Shown here in pieces: positions 19,912-31,900 of a DNA stretch of 64,000 nt. This DNA is from Rosellinia necatrix (lineage: Eukaryota > Ascomycota > Sordariomycetes > Xylariales > Xylariaceae). The notes below the pieces were generated by a model. That model searched no databases. It was not told the DNA's origin and saw only the letters and a list, made by a program, of their open reading frames with translations. Within the stretch, counting starts at the first letter, position 1. Every line of letters starts with the position of its first letter. The translations under genes and the position numbers were made by a program. Location of the stretch: positions 1 through 64,000 of the forward strand of contig JAGYVD010000012.1 in NCBI GenBank assembly GCA_021209875.1. Direction: 5' to 3'.

Positions 19912-22900
19912 ATGAGAATATTAAAAAGTCATCCTTTGTTAAAATTAGTCAATTCATATCTTATTGATGCATCTCAACCTAGTAATATTAGCTATTTTTG
20001 GAATTTTGGATCTTTATTAGCTGTTTGTTTAATAATACAAATTATAACAGGTGTTACATTAGCCATGTAAGAAGGACTTATGTGTGGCTATAAAATCTTA
20101 CAAATTGCTGGAACACCCTTTATAAGGACAATCAGCAGGAAAGCAACTTATAAAGTTGAATCTTCAGAGACTAGAGGTAAGATATATGATAATCAATTTA
20201 TTATCATATAATGGTATAGTCCAACCTCTCGAAAGAGCAAGGAGCTCTAGGCAGTTTTTAGCTTATTTACCCTGAAGTTTTTATACTTTAATATATTGTA
20301 ACAATATATTTAAAGAACTTATTTTAATAGACAATAGTCTATTTTATAGCAGATTGTCTAGGTTAGACAATCCATCCATTTTTAGTTTATTTAACAGTAG
20401 ATCCAGCCACCACACAGCAGCTGGAACTTACATCATGCCCAGGGCCAGGGCCCCTTTGGTAAATAGTGAGGGCCCTGGCCCTGGTGATAAAAATAACTCC
20501 AAGGCTTTAAATCCTTGATTTGTCACCGGATTTGTTGACGCTGAAGGGTCTTTTTCCATGTCCATATTTAAATCTAAAACTGCGGCTATAGGTTGAACTA
20601 TTGAACCTAGTTTTACAATTACATTGCATAAAAAAAGATATTGAATTGTTGAATAAAATTGAGTCATTTTTTGGAGTAGGTACTGTTTCAATCGTAGGGG
20701 ATAAAGTAGCTCGTTATAGAGTTAGATCAAAAAATAGTCTTTTAGTTATTATTTCACACTTTAATAAATACCCTTTACAAACTACTAAAGCTAATAATTT
20801 TATTATTTTTTTGTTCTATATTAGATTTAATGATTAAGAAAGGTCACGTTAATATAGAAGGATTTTTAAATATTGCTTCTTTAATTAATAGATTAAATAA
20901 TCCTTTATCTCCTTCTCTGTTAGAAAATTTATCTTTACTAGGTGAATTACCTAATACAGAGGCAGTTTTGAAGTTAGCCTCAGAAAAATCTCCTTTAAGT
21001 GAAAATTTAGATCCTTGGTGAATATCAGGGTTTACTACGGGTGAGGGTTCATTTACGTATTTTAGACGTAACCGTAAAAAGGCTGACGGTGAAATAGTAA
21101 AAGACTACACCCTGGTCTACGAAGTTTCCCAAAGAAGTGATAGCATACATGTCTTAAACTTGATAGTTAAACACTTTGAACACGGTAGAGTGTATAGTGA
21201 AACTAGAGGTGTAAGTAAATATAGATTGGGAACTAGAGATCTAATATTAGATACTTTAGTCCCTTTTTTTGAAAAATATCCTTTAGAGGGGAATAAAAAT
21301 ATTCAATATGAATTATGAGTACAAATTGTAAAATTATTACAAACTACAGGCAGATCTGAACAAAGAGAGACAAGTGTAGACGAATTAATAAAAAAACTCT
21401 CAGAGTTAAATAAATAAAAATATGACTAAATAAATATGGCATTATAGTCCTAATGTATTAGAAGCCTTCAATTCCATAGAGCATATTATGAGAGATGTTA
21501 ATAACGGATGATTAGTTCGTTACTTACATAGTAATACAGCTTCTGCTTTCTTTTTTTTGGTCAACATTGCTTATTGTTGCTTTTATTTGTGTGTATTTAA
21601 TTATTGCAATATTATTTCACTTATATTTTATAATTCTTACTTAGTGTTTTATAACGGATCTTCTTTATTAAAACTCATTCCTTATAAGATTATAAAAAGT
21701 TATTCTACTTTCATCGATAATAATAAATATTCCTTATCTGATGAGGATTTCAATGAATGATTCAGAGGGTTTGTGGACGCTGAGGGTAGTTTTTCTATAC
21801 AAAAATTAGATAGTAGATTTAAATTCATATTTACATTGTGTTTACATGAAGCTGAACTTCCTTTAATCCGTATGATTTCTCAAAGATTAGGTGTAGGTAA
21901 TACCCAAATTAGATCTTCAAGTGTTAATTATACTATTAATAATAAAGAAGGTTTATCTAAAGTTTTTGGTATTTTGGATAAAAAATCTCTTAATACTACT
22001 AAATATTTAAATTATATAGCTTTTAGACAAGCATACGATTTATATGTTAACCGTGGATCTATATTCGTTAAAGAAGAATTAAGAGATAAAATCCTTTTCT
22101 TAAAAGATCAAATGAATAAAAAAAGGGTTAACTTTGATTTACCTTTATCACATTCTATAGTTATTAGTCGTTATTGATTATTGGGTTTTATAGAAGGTGA
22201 CGGTTATTTTTCAGTAAATAGGTCAAATTATAGTTTAAATTTTGGTATAGGACAAGTTTATTATGAAAATCGTGTAATGGAAGAAATTAAAAATTTTTTG
22301 TTAAACTTACCTGGTGAATATCCGGTAAAAAGAAAAAATTCTAATGTAGTAAAATTAGAAATTTATAACCAAACTAAAGGTAGAGATCATCATCCTATGA
22401 TACAACTAAACGTTAACCAGAGGGATTTTTTCACTAATGTCTTAATACCATTCTTAGATGAATTAGCCTGATCAAGTAAAAAAGCAAAAGATTATGAAGA
22501 TTGAAAATTGGTACTAGATTTATTAAATCAAGGAAAACATTTTACAGATGAAGGTAAAGAGGTAATCGAGCTAATTTATGGGAATATGAATTCACGTAGA
22601 ATACACCCTTCAGAAACAATAAAACTTGATGAAGAAAGGGAAAACTTAAAAAATAGAACGTTAAATCTTTTATCTACACCTTCTAATTATGAAGTACAAC
22701 CCGATGGTAGGATACTTGTTAAGTCAACTGGTACCTATCTTAAGGGTAGAGGAAATGTAGGAGTAAACGTTTTTGATGCTGAGAATGGAGAACAGATTTA
22801 TAGCTTTGACTCAATAAAGGATTGTGCTGCATTCTTCAATGTGCATAGTAGATCGATTAATAGAAGATTAAGTAATGAACAGACTATTAAATTTAATGAT

Positions 22901-25900
22901 AAAAATATAGTATTTAAACGTAAAATATAAGAAATAAATAAAAATCTAATTAAGAGCAATCAACTTAGTATGATAGATACTAAGTAAGTACAGAGATGTG
23001 AGCAACCTTTGTATTAGGCCAATTTGCAGGAGTGAACCTCCTGCTATAATCGTTAAATTGCGGGGACACCTTAAAGCAATTTTAACCAAACAGACATGGT
23101 AACATAGTATGTGGCACAGGTAATGACTCGTGGTAAGGTAAAATCAAAATTGATGCACGAAAGGAAATAGGTTATCCGCAGCCAAGTGCCAAGTATAAAA
23201 TATTTGGTATGCAGTTCATCGACTAAACAGCGATTGGTGTGTTGAGTTTTATTTTATATCAACATGCTTAAGATATAGTCAGTCTCAATGGAAACATTGT
23301 ATAACAAAATTAATGTAGCGTTCAAACCTTATGGTTCTTTTGTCTATACTCTTATAATTGTTTTTAATTCTAACGATGATTAAAGGTTTAATCATAATAT
23401 CTTATAATGTGTATAGGAGGAGTTAGATGGGAGGTTGGTAGGTCATATTATATATTATATAGGTTAATCTACATTTAATAGATTAATCGCATAATTTAAA
23501 TATCCTTATAGGTTAAAAATATAAGAATACAATATTTTGTTATATATAGGAATTAGTAAAAATAATTAATTGCTATAAGGTAAGGACCCCAGCTTATCCT
23601 GTTTTGTTTTAATGCAAATGGTAAAGGGGTAGATACGTTACCTACATATCGGTAGAGGTATTTATTACGGATCTTACAGATCTCCAAGAACATTAGTTTG
23701 AGCTATAGGTACTGTTATACTTATAGCTATGATGGCTACAGCTTTCCTGGGTTATTTACATAGCCCAAAATGGTTTAATACAAAATATAATATAAATAAA
23801 AATTTAACCAACCAATTAATTCTCTTAGTTTAAATAAAAGACAATATAATACAATTTCTACAAATAAATCTTCTGAAAGATTAGGAGAAATTATTAAAGA
23901 AGTAGGTATAAATCCTATTTATATTTATGAAGATTTACATTTAGATATAGTTAAAAAACAAATATTAAAGGATACTAAATGATTAAGTGGTGTATATATA
24001 ATAATCAATAAAACTACTCAAGATTATTATATAGGTTCCGCTGCTACTGATAGATTTTACGCTAGATTTAGCAATCATTTAATATATTTTAGAGGTGCAA
24101 AAATAGTTAAATTAGCAGTAAAAAAATATGGATTAGAAAACTTTGCTTTTTTAGTTTTAGAATTATATCCCTATATAGTAACTAAAGAAAATAATAAAGA
24201 ATTATTAGATTTAGAAGATAAATATTTAAAGTTATTATTACCTAACTATAATATCTTAACAGAAGCAGGATCTAGCTTTGGTTATAAACATACTGAAATA
24301 GATCGTCAAAAAATGAAAGATATTTATAGTGATGAAAGACGTGAAAGAATTCGTAATTTAAATAAAGGTAAAACCTTTTCTTTAGAAACAATAGAGAAAA
24401 TGAGACAGGCAGCTTTAAATAGACCTCCTATGTCAGAAGAAAGTAGAAATAAATGTATTGTTAATACAAGACCTCTAACTTTATACAACTTAGATAGAAC
24501 TGTATATGGACAATATTCTTCAATAGTAGAAGCAGCTAAAGCTATAAATTGTGGAGAAAAGACTATTAGAAGAGCCTTACAAACAGAGAAAAGATTAGTT
24601 AAAAAACAGTGAATTGTAGAAGATTCAAATAAAATAAATTAATTATTATTATAAATTGTATTTAATTATAGTCCCATGAGTATAAATCTTTAGGCAATTT
24701 TTATGAAAAAACAAAGATTAAAGTGGTATAACTCGACAGAGATATAGAATAATCAAATTGATTATTTGGCAATATTAGTGAAAACGATTAAAGAAGTTTA
24801 AACTTTCAGATCGTCGGTTACATAAATGATCGCGACAGACTGGGTCACTAATGGTTGGCTGAAATGCTGACTAATGCACAGTCGAAAACTTGTTATATAT
24901 ATAGCCAAAGGGTATATAATTAGAATATTCGAATTTAAAGTTATTCTAGCTTATTAAATAATAAGTAAGTTTGTATGTGTTGCCTTACGGCCAAATGAGC
25001 TTATGAGGTTTATAGAGAGCCTCAAATGTATAGTCGCAGGCCTAGCTTACGTAGTCGCACAAAAATATCTTTTTGATAAGGCCTGCTATGCTAATAAAAA
25101 TATAATTTTTAGCTCGCTTCCTGCCTGCTCTGCTCATTCACGAAGTCCGCGCTTCGCATGAAATCTTCGACTACGTGAGGGACAGAAATAAGTCAAAACT
25201 TAATAAAGTTTAATCTAATTTCCAATATATCCTACCCTTTACGGAGTATTTATTTTAGTTATAACCTGTATTTCTATTTATTATTCCATCTATACATCTA
25301 CAAAAGCTGCAGGTCGACGTATTGCCATATAAACCTGCATATTAGCGATCCATCTTCCATGATTTACATTACTCAAATCGAATAAAGCCTCCGTATGATA
25401 ATTCTTTGCATCTTGCCATTCAAAAGTAATAGGTTCCCGTCCTCCAATATTATCAACTTATATGGGTTGAATGCCTTGTGGATTATTCGAACAGGACTTC
25501 TCCGACTTCGTTAAGGGGCCCTGGCCCTGGCCCTGGCCCTGGCCCTGGCCCTGGCCCTGGCCCTGGCCCTGGGCGAGATTAATTTTTATATGCATAACTC
25601 CGACTTCGTTAAAATGCGCTAGCTTATCCTTCGGATTAGGGATCAGAGGAAAATCCATATCTCCTTGGTAGATAGAAGGTTGCAAAAGGGATCTGCAACC
25701 CCACAAATGCTGACTCCGTAAGGTTAGGATTATCATTATTGCGGCCATGATAAGTTTCGAAGTCTATTGGCTTCGCACCTAAAGGACTACGTAAATATAG
25801 ATGCCTGCTACCATCACAAGATATCTGGGGGGGGATAGTCCTCGTTTAATGACTACGTAAGGACGACCGATTGGACAAGGCCTGATAGGTAAGATGTCCG

Positions 25901-28900
25901 CCTCGTTTCTTTAGTTCGATATTCAACCAAGAAATCAGGTCGAGAGGCTTGAATATAGGGTCGAGGGCTTCCACCGTAAACCTAGATTTTCAATTTGACT
26001 AACTATCTGATTATTTACTTACAAAAACCCTACATGTTTAAAATCTTTCTTGCCTCTCTCCTTATCTATACTTCACTTCATTCCATTCGTTGAATCCTTC
26101 CTCCCTCCTTATACTTATCACGGATAGGTTGAGTCCTCTCTCTTTGCCGAACAAGTCGTAAATGTATTAGGTGTTCATCCTGTTTGAATATTTCGAACCC
26201 TGCTTTCTGCAATACACCAAGCGAAGCTTTGTTGAAGGATTCAACAGCAACCTTAAGGAGTTCCACCGCATAACGTGGAGATGCTAATTGTTGATGGTCT
26301 TCCCATACTATTTCAGAAGGATCCATTCGGGGTATGCTGTATGAACACGAGGAAGACTCCACCAAAAAGAGGTAAAAGTTTTTACCGCTTCGGTACCGTA
26401 TCCTTGACCCCAATACTCTTTTTTGAGCATGTAATGGATGGATGGCCAAGTAGTCTTATACGGATAGGCAGGAACATTGCCTAGTAGATACATTGCTCCG
26501 ATATAGTCATCTTCTTGGCCATCAGGTTTCTTGGTGAAGATTCCGTAGTATAGCCCCTTATTCCAAGGTGTGAGGAATTGATTGAACTTCTTCAAAGTAG
26601 AATTTAAATCTGTTGAATAATATTCATCATGATTTAGATGACCTAGAACATTGGGTTCAGGTTGGGAGTCCAGGGTATAATAGTTCAATAAATCCGTGTG
26701 AACATAAGTACGAATAATCAAACGCTCTGAAATTAGAGGTTTAGAATATACGCTAGGCGCCAGAAGAGGTTGGGTAGTATTAATGTCGATAAAGGTAGGT
26801 TCTGCATAAGCGGATGGATGAACTGAAGCGGGTTGATTTTCCGTAGTAGAAGGATTGACCGAAGCGGGTTGATTTTCCATAGAAGAAGGATTGACTGATG
26901 GAGGTGGATTCTCCATGGTGGTAAGGTTGACCGAAGAAGCGGGAGAGTTGGTAGGGTTGGTTGTAGTAGCCATTCTGATAGTGTTGTATCAAGTGAATTA
27001 TGATAATATCAATAAAGGTAGATAATCAAGAATTGTTGTAGACAAGAGAAAATCAAGGGAATGAAGCCTATATTTATATTTGTTTGTCTTCAAGCAAAGT
27101 TGGATAATTTTTTAGATTAATAAGCGACAAGGGTCCAGGCCCTGGCCTTATAATATAAATCGAATTTACGTAGTCTTTTTATATAACGGGGCGCAATCAT
27201 ATCCTTCGGATTAGGTGTCGGCCCCCCCCAAATAAGGGGCTATAGTGTAGGGATCCGTAGGAGATATTTTTTGGGTTTCTATTTTTTTTTTCTTTGTATG
27301 ATTTCTATTTGTCATAGTGAGTCATAAATCCTGTAGATGATTGGGTGATTGATTAAGATAACGTAAGATTTAGCTTATATGATCAGCTTAGATTTCTTGG
27401 TATTGGTTCTAGATTTCACCATGATTACTTTTTATGATATGATAGGTTACATAGTAGAAAGGTCGACCGTATCACTTGACCATCTGTGCAGATCATTTCT
27501 ATAAACAACTGGTCGATAAACCTAGCCTCCGGCTCGCGAAGCAGTCCAGGCTTCGCAGGATGAGGCCAGCTACACTAGATGACTCCGTAAGGGGCCCTGG
27601 CCCTGGCCCTGGCCCTGGCCCTGGCCCTGGCCCTGGCCCTGGCCCTGGCCCTGGCCCTGGCCCTGGGGGGAGAGATGATCAAAGTTTGATACAATAGATA
27701 AGAAAATTGAAAGTTGATTGGTTATGAGTCATGTTTTAAGAGTGAGTCTTTCGTCATGTGAGAATTAATCGCTTACGCGTAAGTGGTGAAGTTTTTATCT
27801 AGATTTTTGACAGGTTATCCTTATTTTAAATATCAGTCTTTATGCAGGAGCCTTTTACGTAGTATAAAAAAAATATATTTTTATATAAGCCTGCGTCATC
27901 CTGCCTGCTCTTCTAACCCGAAGGATAAGGAGGATAGCAAGGCACCACCCTTATGGAGGAGCTATATAAGAAAACCGGTTTTTTTAAGATCTAACCTCAA
28001 TTTAGATAAGATTAACTTAAGTTATGACGATCTTTAAATCATAGTGGATCCTATTTAACCTTAGATTTCACTTTGATTTAGTGTAGATCGAGCTGGCTTA
28101 TTTACGGTACCAGATGCCCAAAAATGAAATCATCGATAAGGATATAAGCAATATAATTGGGGAGAAGATAGAGGAATGCGTTATCATTAGGGGTCATGCG
28201 TCTGTAGGGAGAGCAGGATGTGATCCCGTATTTGAGTGGCAAATGTAAAGATGATTGGATATAGATTGCCCTTCGGCCGCGTAGCGGCCTGGGTAGCTCC
28301 GCTAAGGGGTAATGATAAGTCATGTGGTAAGATAGATGACGCGTACAGTCCTACACCCTTTATTTTAATCTAGCTTCCTTGCGTGAAGGGACCTCTCACA
28401 TCAGAAGAAAGTCCCTCACTAAGAAAGCCAAAAAGCGGGATCTGAAGCAGTTTCTGCCTAAGTTGAATGAGATGATTAGACTGGGAGAGGAAGAGGGAGA
28501 TTACTATACGGAAATTCATGTGGTTCGTCAGAGTGAGTCTTATAGATATGTAAGGAATAATGTAGTGGAGGAATATATGGTAGGGTACAGCATTGATTTT
28601 AAATTTATTAGTTCTACATAGTTGTGTAATATAGTAGTCTTTAGGGTACTAGACTACGTGAAGAGAGACAATATTTACTTAAAACTCTCTAAATAAAATT
28701 ATGCTGCAACATTTGTGAAAACGGTCAAATATATTTGTTTAGTGTAAAGACCGTCGGTAGAGTAAACTATCGCTACAGACTGGTTCACCGGTGGGTGGCT
28801 GAAACGCTGCTTAATGTACAGTCGGAGTTTTTTCTTTATTTTTAGAATTATTTTTCCCCTATTTTTTTTCAATTGTCGCCTTTGTTATTAAGAATTGGTA

Positions 28901-31900
28901 TAATGAAAATAAAAGGTAACGGATTTATATCTAATTGAGTATATTCTTTAAAGACTACTCTCATTATACACAGCTAAAGAGTTGAGAAGAAAAAGGGAAA
29001 TTTTTATTAAATAAAGAGACACAAGGCTTTATATGTTTTACTATAAAGTACAGGGTTTGCTTATTTTAAACATTTAGGGCTAATATCAGCCAGAATAAGT
29101 TAATTAAAAACTTGGCTACGGTTATTACTAACCTTATTAGTGCAATACCTTGAATAGGTACTGACGTAGTTGAGTTCATTTGAGGAGGTTTCAGTGTTAA
29201 TAACGCTACTTTAAATAGATTTTTCGCATTACATTTTGTATTACCATTAAATTACTAGTGGTATTAAAATTTACCAAATTGCTTGGAGACCAATATTATA
29301 GTTTTATTGATAATAAGCAGCAAAGTATGATTAACTCTTATATTTATAGTATATTTAATTGTAAATCATATGCGTTCAACGACTAAAAGGTAAAATAAAA
29401 TATAATAAATATTTTATATGATATAGTCTAAACATTACTGTGAAGTAATGATCACTCCCACTGTGTGGGAGGCTAATATTAATATAATTGTATTGAGTAT
29501 AATCTTTCTTATATTAGTAGCAAAATATAATACGTTAAGTTCTAAAACTTATGATGATTGAGTTAATAAAATAGAATTAACTAAAACTGCTGTTACTAGT
29601 AAAAAAGAAATAATACAACCTAACGTGGATGTTAGCTTTTTAAGCTTTTTAGTAGGAGTAATTGACGGTGATGGTTATATTCCAGCTAGAAAAAAACCTA
29701 ATGGATATATAGAATTTAACTTAGTTATTACTTTTCAAAATAGAGATCTTGCTACTTTTGAATATATTTTAAGTAAATTACATTTCGGTATTATAGCTAA
29801 AATAGACTCTAGTTTAAGTAAATTGGTTATTTATAATTTTGAATTAAAATATGTTTTGGTACCGTTATTACTTAAACATGGATTATTCTTTTTAACTGAA
29901 AATAGAATCAATCAGTATAATTTGTTATTATATACTTTAGATAATAATGTTAAAAAATGAGAATTATTACCTGATGTAATTCCAAATTATAGCCCACTAA
30001 TTCTAGACAATCCCATGAATATCTTAAGTAATATTGGATATTTTAAAGATTGATTAGTAGGATTTGTAGTGGCTGAAGGTTCTTTTTTTTGTTCAAGCTA
30101 ATAAAGAAATTTCCTTTAGTATTAGTCAAAAAGGTAATAAACTTTTAATGCAAGCTATCCATTTATTCTTTAAACCAAGCAGAGCTATTTACTATTCAAA
30201 AGATAAAGATGTATCTCTTGTTCGTATGTCATCCGTTAAAGATGTACAAAAAGTTGTAAATTTTTTCTCCTTTGAAAATAACTATCCTTTAATTGGATTT
30301 AAAAAAGATAGTTATGAAATTTGATTAAAAGCTTTAAAAGAATCAAGTAGATACAAAGATCTAAAATTACCTTAAAAAATTTCAATTTTATTAAGGTAAA
30401 TAAATTTATTAGCCCTTATTTTACAAAAAAGGAATTTTATGTTTCTTAATGTGAAGCAGGGCGTTTCTTTAAATATAAAATTATTATATATTGTTTATAG
30501 TAGTTTTTAAATTATGTTATATATGTGCATCTAATCCTTAGATGAATTATTTAAATAATTCCTATATTATTTAAGTAATTAAATTCAAATACTTATTTTA
30601 ATAAAATTAATAAATTGTTGTATTAGCCGCATTAGTTTTAATGCATTTAATAGCACTTCATGACACTGCAGGGTCTTCGTTATTTGGCCCTAAATTTCTA
30701 TATATGAAAGCTCTTTCATCTCTTAAAACAACCTTGGCTTTTATATTACCTAATTTTAAACCTAATACACGAATAGGTCCTCACAATGAGGAGGTTCTCT
30801 CTGTTATAGTAGGTTCATTATTAGGGGATGGATATGCTGAGAGATTGCAAAATGGAGGTGTAAGAATAAGATTTAGACAGCAAGTAAAGCATAAAGAATA
30901 TATATTCTGGCTGCATGGTTTTTTATATGAAAGGGGTTATTGTACTAAAAACTTACCTGTTCTTTTCGAACAAAAATACGGGGATAAAATTTATCAAGCA
31001 TATCGTTTTGGTACCCTAGGGTTTTCAAGTTGAATGGGATTATATAAGTTGTTTTACACTAATAATAAGGTCAAAGTAATACCTAAAAATATTTCTGAAT
31101 TATTAACACCTTTGGCGTTAGCTATTTGAATAATGGACGATGGAACTTGAAAACCTGGTGTGAGAATAGCTACCAACTGTTTCACAAAAGAAGAGGTAGA
31201 ACTTTTGTCATTAGCTTTAGATTCAAAGTTTAATTTAAAAAAGTAGCTTACATAAAAATAATAGTAATTATCAATTATATATTAAACAAGAATCTCTCCC
31301 TTTATTAAGAAAATTAATATTGCCTTATATGGTACCTAGTATGCTTTACAAGTTAGGATTATAACATGTATATAGAAGTAGTTGTGAGATTCAATCTTGA
31401 ATCTCTAAGTTTCCGACAGGAGACTTAAATCATAATATCTACACGATATTTTGGTTTGGCAATGCCAGGTGAAAACGGTCAAAGATTAATATATTTAATA
31501 CAAGACCGTCGGGCATATTAATCCTTACTTTGTCTAAAATATGGTCGCTACAGACTGGGTCGCCGGTGGGTATTCTTTATAGAATGCTTAATGTACAGTC
31601 GAATTTGTTACGCAAGTAACCCTTTAGGTGTATCAGGTAATTATGATAGATTACCTTTTGCTCCTTATTTCTTATTTAAAGATTTAATCACTATATTTAT
31701 ATTTATATTTGTATTAAGTTTATTTGTATTCTTTATGCCTAATTATCTTGGAGATAGTGAGAATTATATAATGGCAAATCCTATGCAAACACCGCCTGCA
31801 ATAGTACCTGAATGGTACCTACTACCCTTTTATGCTATATTAAGATCTATTCCTAATAAACTTTTAGGTGTAATTGCTATGTTTAGTGCGATATTAGCTA

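Larger units (their letters stand above)
25010..29114 (+). mobile_element. Group I intron 4 of cob with foreign insert
   Basis: It splits SLWG|ATVITN. Core pieces lie at 28690-28835: TTGTGAAAACGGTCAAA, AGACCGTCGG, CGCTACAGACTGGTTCACC, ATGTACAGTCGG, with G29114 at the 3' end. Unlike the other introns it has no homing endonuclease. About 3.5 kb (25020-28640) is visibly less AT-rich and contains a GNAT-like gene on the minus strand, unidentified ORFs and two long GGCCCT tracts. Confidence 0.75.

Noticed and set aside
23300..23637. A further intron or gene at the end of cob intron 2
   Set aside because: The stretch is longer than the core needs, but neither an ORF nor complete core elements were found.
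27591..27667. Tandem GGCCCT units as a CRISPR array
   Set aside because: The units are contiguous without spacers and the host is a fungal mitochondrion. This is a simple hexamer repeat.
27476..27697. Open frame with a long Gly-Pro stretch as a gene
   Set aside because: The frame exists only because the hexamer repeat has no stop codon. The flanks show no domain and no start signal.
28102..28323. Minus-strand frame at 28102-28323 as a gene
   Set aside because: It runs through the GC palindrome and opposite a + strand frame with better composition. No domain is visible.
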